NCBI GenBank assembly: GCA_041739525.1
Contig: JBGSNQ010000023.1
Location: 1 to 64,000 of the forward strand
Length of the DNA: 64,000 nt
From: DATJGR01 sp041739525
Lineage (GTDB): Bacteria; Pseudomonadota; Gammaproteobacteria; Pseudomonadales; Azotimanducaceae
Direction: 5' to 3'
A program made the position numbers and the translations under genes. Positions 17,846-26,679 of this stretch are shown here, piece after piece (position 1 is the stretch's first letter; each line of letters opens with the position of its first letter). The notes beneath the pieces were generated by a model. The model worked only from the letters and a program-made list of their open reading frames with translations, searched no databases and had not been told where the DNA came from.

Positions 17846-18550
17846 ATGCAGACCGGATTTCTCGACCGCAGCATCGAGCACGGCGGAACGCGCTATCCCT
17901 ATCAGGTGTACGTGCCGTCGGACTACGACGCGTCGGTTGCGTGGCCGGTGGTGTTGTTCCTGCACGGCGCGGGCGAACGCGGCGACGACGGACTGCTGCA
18001 AACCGAGGTCGGCATAGGTACGGCGATCCGACGCTATCCGCAGCGCTATCCGGCGATCGTGGTCATGCCGCAGGCGCCACGCGACAGCTTCTGGGGCGGG
18101 CCACCGGGCGATGCAGCGATGGCCGCGCTCGATCGGACATGCAGGGAGTTCAACACCGATGCCCGGCGCGTCTACCTCACCGGCCTGTCGATGGGCGGTC
18201 ACGGCAGCTGGATGCAGGCCTACCGCCATGTCGAACGCTTTGCGGCGGCAATCGTCGTTTGTGGCTTCGTGGGTGACCGTCCGAATCGCGCCTCGACGGT
18301 GCCGGCAGGCGACGGCACGCCGTATCAACGAATGGCCGCAGGAGTGAAGAGCCTGCCGATCTGGATCGTGCACGGCGAAGCGGATCCGGCGGTGCCTGTC
18401 AGCGAGTCGCGGTTGATGCACGAAGCGCTGCTCGCGGTGAAGGCGGACGTGCGTTACACGGAAGTGCCGGGCACCGACCACGATTCATGGACGGCCACTT
18501 ACGCGTCGGAGTCGATCATCCGCTGGCTGTTCGAGCAGCGTCGAAAATGA
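17846..18550 (+). CDS. Alpha/beta hydrolase, esterase / PHB-depolymerase-like
   Basis: A 234-residue cytoplasmic hydrolase. It shows 'V-V-L-F-L-H-G-A-G-E-R-G' (oxyanion loop, residues 40-50), nucleophile elbow G-L-S-M-G-G-H-G-S, the acid in 'H-G-E-A-D-P-A-V-P' and the histidine in 'G-T-D-H-D-S-W'. This arrangement is typical of predicted peptidases/phospholipases with a minimal cap. GGAG at 17832-17835 suits the ATG at 17846 better than the one at 17837 (one base away), though both are in frame. It is divergent from the FAD oxidase gene, with about 100 bases shared as promoter space. Confidence 0.88.
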   Translation: MQTGFLDRSIEHGGTRYPYQVYVPSDYDASVAWPVVLFLHGAGERGDDGLLQTEVGIGTAIRRYPQRYPAIVVMPQAPRDSFWGGPPGDAAMAALDRTCREFNTDARRVYLTGLSMGGHGSWMQAYRHVERFAAAIVVCGFVGDRPNRASTVPAGDGTPYQRMAAGVKSLPIWIVHGEADPAVPVSESRLMHEALLAVKADVRYTEVPGTDHDSWTATYASESIIRWLFEQRRK

Positions 18551-18559
18551 ACGCGCGGA

Positions 18560-20386
18560 TCACCTGACGACTACGCCCATCCGCGCCGAGATCGCCTCCG
18601 CCTGATCCAGCCAGTTCGACACGCTCGCTTCAATACCGCGCCGCCAGAACGACGGCTCGCGCGGATCGAGACCGAACGGTGCCATCAACTCGACTGCGCT
18701 CTGGCTCCCGCCCGCGCGCAGCAGGTCGAGGTAAAGCGGCTCGAAGTCCTTGCCGAAGTCGTCGCGGCGCGCAAACAGCGACTGCGTGAACAACTCGCCG
18801 AACGCGTATGCGTACACGTAGAACGGTCGCAGGAAGTGGCCAACGTAGCTCCAGAGATTGTCGACGTTCTCGTACGTGAACAGCGTGCCGGGTTTGCCGT
18901 AGAACGCGTGCGTTACGTCCATCCACGCGGTGTTGAAGTCGGCAACCGTGAGTTTTCCGTTGCGCCGCGCTTCGTGCACCTTGCGTTCGAAGTTCGAGAA
19001 GGAGATCTGCCTGACGACCGTGTTGATGTGGTCGGCGGACTTCTCCATCAACAACGTGAGTTTGTCTTCGTCGTTCGCGGTGTGCTGCAACAGATACCGG
19101 AACGTAGTCATCTCACCGAAGATCGATGCGGTTTCCGCATACGCCATCGGTGCGCGGAACATCAATGCGCCTTGCTTCGCTGCAGCCAGCATACCGTGCA
19201 CGCCATGCCCGGCTTCGTGCGCCACGGTCATGATGTCGCGCGGTGAGCCGAGGTAATTCAGGAAGTTGTACGCACGCGCTTCGCCGTTCGGCAGCAGCAC
19301 AGCGTAGTTGTACGCGCCGCCGGTTTTGCCGGCGTAGGGCGGGGCGTCTACCCACTTGCGTTCCAGCATGCGTGCGACGAGATCGCGCAACGTCGGGCTG
19401 AACGATTCGTATGCAGACAGCACGGTGTCCACGCAGTCGTCCCACGACACGACGCGTTCCGACGTGTATGGCAACGGCGCATTGCGGTCCGACCACTTCA
19501 ACGTGCCTTTGCCGAGGTGTGCCGCAAGCAGACGGTAGTAGCGTTGCCCTTGAACGGCGCCGTGCTCCGCAACGGCCGCGTGCAACGCGTCGACCGTGTC
19601 GTCGTCTACGCGGTTCGAAATGTTCGCGTAGCTCATCGGATTCGAATAACCACGCTCGCGATCTTCCACGTACTTCGCGCCGAGCGTCACGTTCAGCGCG
19701 CGCGCCATCATGCGGTCGAAGCGCTGGGTGGTGAGGCCGTTGCTGAATGCGGCCAGCGCTGCAGCGCGCTTATCGGAGTCGCGATCGTTCGATACGACGT
19801 GAAGAATCTCCGGCAGTGTCAGTGGACGGTGATCGAAGTCGAAGCGCAGTTCCGCTTCCATCTCGTCGATGTAGTCGGACCATTCGGACGGACCGAACGG
19901 CGAGCGCAGCGTCAACGCGCGCTCCACCGGTTCCGTCAGCAGGAAGCGGCGGTTTGCGCGGATGTGATCGAGCAGAGGACGGTGCCGTGCCGCAACCACA
20001 TCGCGAGCGAGGATCGCTGCGTACGTCGTGTCGTCTATGGCCACCAGTTCGTGCTCGAAGAACGTCTGGTAGTCGGCACTCGCACGACTCCACGCTTCCC
20101 CGACTGCGCCGAGACGTTGCTGGATGCGTTCGTTCGTCGCGTCGGTGCTGCGGCGCAGATACAGATAGACGAAAAGTTTGTCGGCGAGAGACGTGATTTC
20201 GGCCTGCGCGTCGAGCGCCGCGCCGAGCGTATCGGTCAGCTTGCCCGCATGCGTGTCGAAGAAGCTCTTTGCCAGCGCGAGAAGGCGCGTGAGATCGGCA
20301 TCGAGCGCCGGGTCGTCGATGTCGCGATAGAGGTCGTTCAGATCCCAGCGCACCGATTCGGCGCCGGTGGCTTGTTGCATTGTCAC
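18560..20386 (-). CDS. pepF: Oligoendopeptidase F (M3 family metallopeptidase)
   Basis: A 608-residue cytoplasmic zinc oligopeptidase. The active site is H-E-A-G-H-G (His390, Glu391, His394) with a third ligand at Glu418 (A-Y-A-E-T-A-S-I-F-G-E). The N-terminal half is the helical M3 PepF lid domain, and 'K-T-G-G-A-Y' before the active site and 'Y-V-G-H-F-L-R-P-F-Y-V-Y-A-Y-A-F-G' near the C-terminus are characteristic. The length is normal for the family. It degrades short peptides. The start is a GTG at 20386 (GGGG 7 bases upstream), with an in-frame ATG two codons on. Confidence 0.95.
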   Translation of the reverse strand: MTMQQATGAESVRWDLNDLYRDIDDPALDADLTRLLALAKSFFDTHAGKLTDTLGAALDAQAEITSLADKLFVYLYLRRSTDATNERIQQRLGAVGEAWSRASADYQTFFEHELVAIDDTTYAAILARDVVAARHRPLLDHIRANRRFLLTEPVERALTLRSPFGPSEWSDYIDEMEAELRFDFDHRPLTLPEILHVVSNDRDSDKRAAALAAFSNGLTTQRFDRMMARALNVTLGAKYVEDRERGYSNPMSYANISNRVDDDTVDALHAAVAEHGAVQGQRYYRLLAAHLGKGTLKWSDRNAPLPYTSERVVSWDDCVDTVLSAYESFSPTLRDLVARMLERKWVDAPPYAGKTGGAYNYAVLLPNGEARAYNFLNYLGSPRDIMTVAHEAGHGVHGMLAAAKQGALMFRAPMAYAETASIFGEMTTFRYLLQHTANDEDKLTLLMEKSADHINTVVRQISFSNFERKVHEARRNGKLTVADFNTAWMDVTHAFYGKPGTLFTYENVDNLWSYVGHFLRPFYVYAYAFGELFTQSLFARRDDFGKDFEPLYLDLLRAGGSQSAVELMAPFGLDPREPSFWRRGIEASVSNWLDQAEAISARMGVVVR

Positions 20387-20519
20387 GTCGCAGGCCCCGT
20401 AGGTGATTTAGCGCGACTGTAGCCTGCTGCCCGGCCCGCGCCAAATGCGCAGCGTTGACGCCGCCGCGCGCCGCCGCCAACCTGAGATCCGATTTCAGCG
20501 GTGGGCGTAGGGAGTATCG

Positions 20520-22202
20520 ATGAGCGCGAATGTCGAAACGGTTGCCGAGCATTACCTCTCGGCGTTGCGCGCGCGCGGCATCGAACGGCTGTTCTTCAAC
20601 GCCGGCACCGATTTCGCACCGCTGGTCGAGGCGTATGCGCGGAATCACGAATCGAATGCACCGCCGTTTCCCCAGCCGATTCTCGCCACGCACGAGAACC
20701 TCGCCATCGGCATGGCGCACGGCGCGCATCTGGTCACGGGAAAGCCGCAGGCGGTGATGGTGCACGTCAGCGTAGGCACGGCGAATACCATCTGCGGATT
20801 GATGAACGCCGCGCGCGACCGCATTCCGATCCTGCTGACGGCGGGGCGCTCACCGATTCTCGAGGCCGGCGCGCTCGGTGCGCGCGACCTGCGTATCCAT
20901 TGGGGCCAGGAGATGTTCGATCAGGCCGGCATGGTGCGCGAGTTGGTGAAGTGGGATTACGAGCTGCGCGATGCGCGTCAGGTGGACGACGTGGTCGACC
21001 GCGCCGTGGGCATTGCAACCGCGGAACCGAAGGGTCCGATCTACCTGACGTTGCCGCGCGAAGTGCTCGCATCGCCGTCTGCTGCGGCCACGTCGAGCCC
21101 GTTGACCGTTGCGTCGCCTCCGGCACCGGATAGAGCTGCGGTCGAGCAGCTAGCCGATCGTTTTGCCACGGCGGTGATGCCAGTGATCGTTGCAACCGCG
21201 AGTGGTGCCGACCGCGCCACCGTGGCGTCGTTGGTGGCGCTCTGCGAACGATACGGCATAGGCTATGCCGAAGAGCAGGCGCGTTACCTGAACTTCCCGG
21301 CCGGGCACCCGCTGCATCTCGGCTATCAGCTCGCGCCGGTGTTCGCCGAAGCGGACGCGTTGTGCTTCCTCGAATGCGACGTGCCGTGGGTGCCGGGCGG
21401 AACGCGCCCTCGCGACGATGCGTTCGTTGCGCACGCAGGCGTCGATCCGACGTTTGCACGCTACCCGATACGCGGTCACCGTTCGGACCTGTCGATTACG
21501 TCGGGAGCGGGCGCGTTCATCGCGGCACTCGACGAAGCACTCGCCGAACGTGTGGCACACATCGACCCGGTTCGCGGTCGGCGCATTGCGATGCTGGCGA
21601 CGCAACTGAGAGGAAAGGGCACGGTTGCACCTGCGGTGTCGCATGCGCCGATCACCCGCGATGCCGTCGCAGCCGCTCTGGCAGAAGCGCTCGACGGGGA
21701 TGCGATCTTCTTCAACGAGTACTGGGCGCCGCCGGCGCAACTGGCGCGCACCCGCCCGCAGACGTACTTCTACCTGTCTTCTGCCGGCGGACTCGGTTGG
21801 GCGCTGCCGGCCGCGCTCGGTGCACAACTGGCGGCGCCGGAGCGCACGGTGGTGGCGCTGATCGGCGACGGCGCATATCTGTTCGCAAATCCTGCGGCGT
21901 GTCATCACGTTGCCGCGCGTTACGAGTTGCCGCTGCTGACGGTGGTGTACAACAACGCGCGTTGGGGGGCGGTGGATGGCGCGACGCAGTCGGTCTATCC
22001 AAACGGCCGGTGGCGCGAACACAGCGGTCCTTCTTTGTCGGACCTCGCGCCGATGCCGGCGCTGGAGAAGTACGTGGAAGCTTCGGGCGGATTTGGTGAA
22101 CGTGTTGCGACGCGAGCGGATCTGCAGCCTGCGATACAGCGCGCGCTGCATGCTGTGCGCTCGGAACGGCGTCAGGCGCTGCTAAATGTGATCGGCGCCT
22201 GA
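20520..22202 (+). CDS. Thiamine-diphosphate-dependent enzyme (acetolactate synthase-like)
   Basis: A 560-residue enzyme of the acetolactate synthase / benzoylformate decarboxylase superfamily. Catalytic Glu59 lies in A-T-H-E-N-L-A, the position that activates the ThDP ring. The C-terminal cofactor motif runs from G-D-G (449-451) to N-N (478-479), the usual 30-residue spacing. The middle domain lacks a clear CoA or FAD signature, and 'G-G-T-R-P-R-D' replaces known substrate motifs, so the reaction cannot be named; decarboxylation or carboligation of a 2-keto acid is likely. GGGAG precedes the ATG. It is divergent from pepF. Confidence 0.87.
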   Translation: MSANVETVAEHYLSALRARGIERLFFNAGTDFAPLVEAYARNHESNAPPFPQPILATHENLAIGMAHGAHLVTGKPQAVMVHVSVGTANTICGLMNAARDRIPILLTAGRSPILEAGALGARDLRIHWGQEMFDQAGMVRELVKWDYELRDARQVDDVVDRAVGIATAEPKGPIYLTLPREVLASPSAAATSSPLTVASPPAPDRAAVEQLADRFATAVMPVIVATASGADRATVASLVALCERYGIGYAEEQARYLNFPAGHPLHLGYQLAPVFAEADALCFLECDVPWVPGGTRPRDDAFVAHAGVDPTFARYPIRGHRSDLSITSGAGAFIAALDEALAERVAHIDPVRGRRIAMLATQLRGKGTVAPAVSHAPITRDAVAAALAEALDGDAIFFNEYWAPPAQLARTRPQTYFYLSSAGGLGWALPAALGAQLAAPERTVVALIGDGAYLFANPAACHHVAARYELPLLTVVYNNARWGAVDGATQSVYPNGRWREHSGPSLSDLAPMPALEKYVEASGGFGERVATRADLQPAIQRALHAVRSERRQALLNVIGA

Positions 22203-22219
22203 CGCACTCCGGTCGAGCG

Positions 22220-22696
22220 TTACTGTCCCGGGGTCGGCGTCGGCCCGGTGAACGACCAGCCGTTGATCCTCCAGCCGGATTCCGTCTTACGCATCGCGAA
22301 CGTCATCTGCGCGGCTTCCTTCATCGCAACGCCTTTCTGCTTGAACGTGTATGCAGATGGATACACGACGTAGGCATGGTCGCCTTCCACTTCGACGCGG
22401 GTGACCGTCCCCAGCGTCACTTTGCCCTCGGTAATGCCGCGCGCCTTATCGTGCTTGCCAAGATCGTCGAGCCAGTTCTTGAACGAGTCGTGTCCTTGCC
22501 ACAAGTACGGTGCGACTTCGTCGATGATGACGATGCCCTTCTCGGTGTGCGTGGCAGCCGCGGCGTTGACGTCGCCTTTGTTGAAGCTGTCGATGAACTG
22601 GACGACTTGCGCCGTGATTGCGTCGTTGGGCGACGCGGCAAGGACACTCAAAGACCACATGGCGGTACAAACGAAGAGCACGATGGCACGGCGCAT
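22220..22696 (-). CDS. Exported SnoaL/NTF2-like protein
   Basis: A 158-residue protein with a signal peptide (R-R-A-I-V-L-F-V-C-T-A-M-W-S-L-S-V-L-A-A) followed by a cone-shaped NTF2-like fold: 'V-V-Q-F-I-D-S-F-N-K-G-D-V-N-A-A-A-A-T-H-T', 'I-I-D-E-V-A-P-Y-L-W-Q-G', 'G-D-H-A-Y-V-V-Y-P-S-A-Y' and the final 'G-W-R-I-N-G-W-S-F-T'. It is probably periplasmic. The fold is used for ligand binding or isomerases; no catalytic residue is clear. It is the last gene of a leftward DinB-CMD-SnoaL run with gaps of 31 bases. Confidence 0.85.
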   Translation of the reverse strand: MRRAIVLFVCTAMWSLSVLAASPNDAITAQVVQFIDSFNKGDVNAAAATHTEKGIVIIDEVAPYLWQGHDSFKNWLDDLGKHDKARGITEGKVTLGTVTRVEVEGDHAYVVYPSAYTFKQKGVAMKEAAQMTFAMRKTESGWRINGWSFTGPTPTPGQ

Positions 22697-22727
22697 TACG
22701 ATTCCCCTGTTGATTGGCTGCGCGATA

Positions 22728-23300
22728 CTACTCCGAACGCGGAAATGGCGTCGGGTCGTTTTCGCCGGTGGGTATGTTGAAGGCGTTCAGCGTCATCGAC
22801 ACGAAGGTGTAGAAACCGATCGTCTGGATGATGTCCATGAGTCCCTGCTCGCCCCACGTCGCTATGGCGCGATCGTAGAGCGGCTTTGGCAGGTCCTGCG
22901 TCTCGTGTAGCGCGCGACACAGTTCTATCGTTAGTTTCTCATCCGCCGGCGCGTTCGCCGGCATGCGTTTTTCGAACACCGCCTGAATGGTGTCGTCGGA
23001 TACGCCTTGTTCCTTTGCCATCCGCGCGTGTGCTACCCATTCGACGTTGCTGCGCCAATGACGGCCGGTAACGATGATGGCCAGTTCGACGATGCGGCGG
23101 CCCACCGAGGTGCGTTCCCAGATGTAGTTGCCGAGACTCATCGCGCGCTGCGCCACTTCAGGGCTGCGAATCCACGGATCGAACGGACCGCCGAATTGAC
23201 CATCGGCGCGTGGCGGTCGCGCGCGTTTGATCCGCTCGTACTGTTCCTGCTGTTCCGGGGTGAGTTCGGTGAACGGTTTTGGTTTCAGTCGACTGGCCAT
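22728..23300 (-). CDS. Carboxymuconolactone decarboxylase (CMD) family protein
   Basis: A 190-residue all-helical protein. The CMD core is visible as 'R-R-I-V-E-L-A-I-I-V-T-G-R-H-W-R-S-N-V-E-W-V-A-H' and the later 'G-E-Q-G-L-M-D-I-I-Q-T-I-G-F-Y'. The C-x-x-C of the AhpD peroxidase branch is missing (N-V-E-W at that place), so it is not an alkylhydroperoxidase; a decarboxylase or binding role is more likely. AAGGA lies upstream of the ATG. It sits between the DinB and SnoaL genes in a likely operon. Confidence 0.88.
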   Translation of the reverse strand: MASRLKPKPFTELTPEQQEQYERIKRARPPRADGQFGGPFDPWIRSPEVAQRAMSLGNYIWERTSVGRRIVELAIIVTGRHWRSNVEWVAHARMAKEQGVSDDTIQAVFEKRMPANAPADEKLTIELCRALHETQDLPKPLYDRAIATWGEQGLMDIIQTIGFYTFVSMTLNAFNIPTGENDPTPFPRSE

Positions 23301-23331
23301 GAATGAATCCTTCTGTTCTTGGTGCGTATTT

Positions 23332-23919
23332 TTATCTGTTCCAGATCGCGCTTTCCGAAAGGCCGATCTGCGCCAGTTCCGCCGCGCGCAGATGGGCTTC
23401 GTTGGCGCAGAAGAACTCGTCGAGCTGCGGCGGCGCCACAGGCGTTCCGGCCAGCATCGCGTGCGCTTGCCCGCGGTGGTGGATCTGATGTTGGAAGAGA
23501 TGCGCGAGAAGCCGCGTAAGCGATTCGTTTTCGACGCCCGAACGGCGCATCACGCCTATGGGCCGGCTGAGGTCGGCATCCGTGAGTGACGCGCACGCGC
23601 TCACGAGACGTTTGTCCACGGCGCGCTGTTCGGCGGCGAGCACGGTGCAGTCGTCGAACGGGTCCACCGGCGTGAAGAAGCGCCCGATGTCGCGCGTTGC
23701 CGGCTCGCCGCGCAGGCCGTGTTCGATGGCGTCGACGTAGTACCAGTCAACCGTCAGGTTGTGATTCAAGGTCGACTTGATCGACGGAAAGAAACTGGTG
23801 CGTGTCGCCACGAAGTCGGCGTGCGACAGTTGTTCGCAGGCGGTGAGCAGGCGGTGGTTCGACCACGCGTTGTTGCAGGCCTGCGTGTAGAAATGGTGTG
23901 CCAGCGCGGAAGCGGTCAT
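23332..23919 (-). CDS. DinB-family protein
   Basis: A 195-residue four-helix-bundle protein. Three histidines typical of the DinB/YfiT metal site are present: one in helix 2 (L-N-H-N-L-T-V-D-W) and two in helix 4 (Q-H-Q-I-H-H-R-G-Q). Proteins of this family bind a divalent metal and act as thiol transferases or stress-induced proteins; the specific role is unknown. GAGGGA lies 7 bases before the ATG at 23919. The frame is open to 24039 but the extra part has no family similarity. First gene of the DinB-CMD-SnoaL run. Confidence 0.85.
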   Translation of the reverse strand: MTASALAHHFYTQACNNAWSNHRLLTACEQLSHADFVATRTSFFPSIKSTLNHNLTVDWYYVDAIEHGLRGEPATRDIGRFFTPVDPFDDCTVLAAEQRAVDKRLVSACASLTDADLSRPIGVMRRSGVENESLTRLLAHLFQHQIHHRGQAHAMLAGTPVAPPQLDEFFCANEAHLRAAELAQIGLSESAIWNR

Positions 23920-24051
23920 CGATGCGTCCCTCGGCGAATTGGCGTCATGGAATCCGATCGTTCTGATGATGTCCATCACGCTTTCGCGCGCTGCCGTTTC
24001 AGGACTACCGCCGATCTGTGCGAAGGTGCACCGGATCAAGGAAGGGATGCC

Positions 24052-24735
24052 ATGAAAGTTCTACTCGCCGTTCTGACTCTTCTCGTGTTCGCGCTGCCGG
24101 TGGGTGCCGCCGAACCGCCCACACCGATTTATCTGCAGGCGTGGATCGGCGCACTCGATACCGATTCGGATTCGTGGAAAGTGTCGGATCCGCAGAGCGG
24201 AGAAGAAGCGCTCGGTGACATCGGCACGTTGCCGTATGGCGGCGGCGCAGGCCAACAGCTATGGGGCGACGGCGCGTGGCAGATCGGCTACGAAGGCGGC
24301 GGTCTCGTCACGTGGAAAAATGGTCGCACCGAGTTTCGGGGTAACAGCAACGCGGTGCTGGTGAGAATCGACAACACATTCGGCGCCGTCGGCGTGTTCA
24401 TGGGCGGCGTCATCAGCGTACGACCGTTCCAACCGATGCGGCTGTATGTCGCGGGCGGCCCGTCGGTGACGATGGGGTGGTTGTTCGACGACAACGGCGA
24501 CGATGGTGATGAGGTGAATCCGCCGGGCAACGGCGTGACGATCAATCTCGACGATACGAAGAGCGACGTCTCGGTGGTGCCCTATGCGCGTGCCGGAGTC
24601 GAGTTCGAACTCGGCAGCGGATTCACGTTCGGTGTGAGCGCGCGATACGCGGACGACGAGTTCGATTTCGGCGACGCCGGCAAACTCGAATTCGATCAGG
24701 TGCTATGGGTGCTGACGCTCGGCGGACGCGTCTGA
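24052..24735 (+). CDS. Exported beta-barrel-like protein
   Basis: A 227-residue protein with a clear signal peptide (K-V-L-L-A-V-L-T-L-L-V-F-A-L-P-V-G-A-A). The mature part alternates hydrophobic and polar residues in strands, with acidic loops (D-D-N-G-D-D-G-D-E) and an aromatic-poor end at V-L-T-L-G-G-R-V, consistent with an 8-strand outer-membrane barrel. There is no terminal phenylalanine, which is atypical. AAGGAAGGG stands before the ATG. It is divergent from the DinB gene. The acidic loop could bind calcium (inference). Confidence 0.75.
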   Translation: MKVLLAVLTLLVFALPVGAAEPPTPIYLQAWIGALDTDSDSWKVSDPQSGEEALGDIGTLPYGGGAGQQLWGDGAWQIGYEGGGLVTWKNGRTEFRGNSNAVLVRIDNTFGAVGVFMGGVISVRPFQPMRLYVAGGPSVTMGWLFDDNGDDGDEVNPPGNGVTINLDDTKSDVSVVPYARAGVEFELGSGFTFGVSARYADDEFDFGDAGKLEFDQVLWVLTLGGRV

Positions 24736-24750
24736 TTCAGCCAGGGCAGC

Positions 24751-25068
24751 TCAGCGCTTCTTTAGCTCAACCAGTACGGCGCGATACTCCTCGCCGCGAT
24801 TGTGCGCGGTCTCGACGTGACCTTTGCGCACATAGGTCGACGTGCCGGGCTGCGGCGCGAACGACGCGTGCTCACCGAGTTTGCCGCCGGTGCCGTCGTG
24901 AAACGTGATGTCGAACGGCCCCTCACCGGCGACGTTCAGCAGAAAGTAGTCGAGCGTATGCGCGTGCTTTTCGATGGTGCCGCCCGCCGGTACCACCTGT
25001 TGCCACACTCTGACGTAGTCATCCTCGAACACGAGCTTCGTTGCGATGGGAGCGAGCCGTTCGGACAT
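24751..25068 (-). CDS. Small cupin-domain protein
   Basis: A 105-residue single-domain cupin. Motif 1 is degenerate but recognisable (V-V-P-A-G-G-T-I-E-K-H-A-H-T-L-D-Y-F-L-L-N-V), with two histidines spaced for metal binding. Motif 2 lies around 'S-T-Y-V-R-K-G-H-V-E-T-A-H-N'. No catalytic assignment is possible. GAGGTGA precedes the ATG at 25068; the open frame extends 10 codons further but this start is better. It is 26 bases after the repeat lipoprotein gene on the same strand. Confidence 0.82.
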   Translation of the reverse strand: MSERLAPIATKLVFEDDYVRVWQQVVPAGGTIEKHAHTLDYFLLNVAGEGPFDITFHDGTGGKLGEHASFAPQPGTSTYVRKGHVETAHNRGEEYRAVLVELKKR

Positions 25069-25094
25069 CGGTGTCACCTCTACGGGATCATGTG

Positions 25095-25688
25095 TCAATC
25101 ATCCGCCGTTGCAACCAATACGGCGACTGAATATTTCACGACCACCGTGGTACCCACCGCAGCCTGATTGAGATCTACGCCACCGTGCGCCTTGAGCGTC
25201 TTGGTGGTGCCGTCGGCGAGTTGCAGCGTTACGGTGCGGGCCTTCGTATCCACTGCTGCGATCTTCGCGCTGACCTCCACCGTTTCGCCTTCGAACGTGG
25301 CGGTGTCGCCGTCTTCGTCTGCCGCTGCTGCGAACGAGGTGGCAATCGAATCGCTCGCGGGTGCTACGCCGCGTTTGATCTCGAGCAGCGTTTCATCCAT
25401 GACCCGCACGGCGACCTGCTCGCCGGCGCGGAATTGGCTCACGTCTACTCCCGATGCCGCTTTGTAGGAACTCGACTTCCCATCTGCATCGGTCAACGTC
25501 ACTTTGCGCGAGGTGGCGTCAACCGCGGTGATCGTCGCGACGGCCGTGAACGTATCGACGATGGCAACGCCGTCGGCCGTTTGAAAAACCGCTTCCTCCC
25601 CTATACCGGGCGTTGCAGTGGAGCAGCCGGAAGCGAGGGCCGCGAGCAGTGTGAGCGAAGCGTACAAACGGATTGCGGTGAACTTCAT
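25095..25688 (-). CDS. Lipoprotein with two internal beta repeats
   Basis: A 197-residue exported lipoprotein: signal peptide L-T-L-L-A-A-L-A-S-G-C with a good lipobox (L-A-S-G-C). The mature protein has two homologous copies of about 60 residues, at 50-110 and 135-195, each with 'A-x-I-x-A-V-D-x-x-x-R-x-V-T-L-x-x-A-D-G', then 'K-A-x-G-V-D-L/V-x-Q' and 'G-x-x-V-x-V'. Such repeats look like small OB/SH3-like beta barrels. No enzyme motif is seen. It is the first gene of a two-gene run with the cupin. Confidence 0.82.
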   Translation of the reverse strand: MKFTAIRLYASLTLLAALASGCSTATPGIGEEAVFQTADGVAIVDTFTAVATITAVDATSRKVTLTDADGKSSSYKAASGVDVSQFRAGEQVAVRVMDETLLEIKRGVAPASDSIATSFAAAADEDGDTATFEGETVEVSAKIAAVDTKARTVTLQLADGTTKTLKAHGGVDLNQAAVGTTVVVKYSVAVLVATADD

Positions 25689-25889
25689 GCTGGGTCGATT
25701 GTCTCGACTGTTTGAGTCGTCGATTGTGTGAGCCGTCGTTCATGACGGTGCCGAGTGAGGCTCGCGAACAATACAGGAAGATGACGGCGCGGTTCGACCG
25801 CGGTACGAAATCGCACCGTCGGAAACTGGACGGGTGCCGGCGACGCAAGGTACGTTCGCGTTCCGCTGCTCGCTGAGAACATCACCGCC

Positions 25890-26666
25890 ATGTCTGATTC
25901 GCCCGCATCGCTCGATCCGGTCGCATTCGTCGGTTCGCTGATCACCACTACGCTGCGTCTAGGGGCAGGTGTCTCGACACATCCGCGCGACGTGCGTCCG
26001 AAACTGTTGTTCGAACTCTACGAATTCGAGGGTTGTCCGTTCTGCCGCATCGTGCGCGAGGCGCTCACCGAGCTCGATCTCGATGCGATGGTGCGGCCGT
26101 GTCCTAAAGGCGGCACGCGGTTCCGGCCGCAACTCATGGAACTGGGCGGCAAGGTCCAGTTCCCGTTCCTGCGCGACCCGAACACCGGCACCGATCTCTA
26201 CGAGTCGGCGGACATCATTGCGTATCTGTTCAAAACCTACGGCACCGGCGCCGTACCGCTGCGTTGGCAGGCGGCCGGTCTGCAGCAGCTCTTTTCCGCC
26301 CTGGCCGGTATGTGGCGGTTCGGTGCGGGCCGCGACGCGAAGCCTTCAAAAGCACCTGCACAGCCGCTCGAGCTCTACAGCTTCGAGGCCAGCCCCTTTG
26401 CGCGGTTGGTGAGAGAACGGTTGTGTGAGCTCGAGTTGCCGTACGTGCTGCGTTCGGTAGGCCGCAGCTCACCGTCTGACTGGCTGCCGCCCGGTGTGCG
26501 CGATGCGTTCGGCGTTCAGTCCACGCCGCAAACGTTGAACCGTCAGGTACTGCTGCAGCGCGCCGGCCGCATCACCGTGCCGTATCTCGTCGATCTCAAC
26601 TGCGGCGTCGAGATGGGCGAGTCCGCCGAGATCCTCGAACACCTGCAGACACAATACGGCGCATGA
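25890..26666 (+). CDS. Tandem glutathione-S-transferase N-terminal (glutaredoxin-like) domain protein
   Basis: A 258-residue protein made of two thioredoxin-like GST-N modules and no GST C-terminal helical domain. The first (about 40-118) has C-P-F-C at 49-52 and the 'F-P-F-L-R-D-P-N-T-G-T-D-L-Y-E-S-A-D-I-I' glutathione site. The second (about 158-256) has S-P-F-A at 168-171, so its redox cysteines are gone, but keeps 'V-P-Y-L-V-D-L-N' and 'M-G-E-S-A-E-I-L'. A redox-active domain and an inactive twin are thus fused. It may act as a thiol reductase or glutathione-binding protein. It heads a run with DUF488 and MmcQ genes. Confidence 0.88.
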   Translation: MSDSPASLDPVAFVGSLITTTLRLGAGVSTHPRDVRPKLLFELYEFEGCPFCRIVREALTELDLDAMVRPCPKGGTRFRPQLMELGGKVQFPFLRDPNTGTDLYESADIIAYLFKTYGTGAVPLRWQAAGLQQLFSALAGMWRFGAGRDAKPSKAPAQPLELYSFEASPFARLVRERLCELELPYVLRSVGRSSPSDWLPPGVRDAFGVQSTPQTLNRQVLLQRAGRITVPYLVDLNCGVEMGESAEILEHLQTQYGA

Positions 26667-26679
26667 CGCGATCCGGTTC

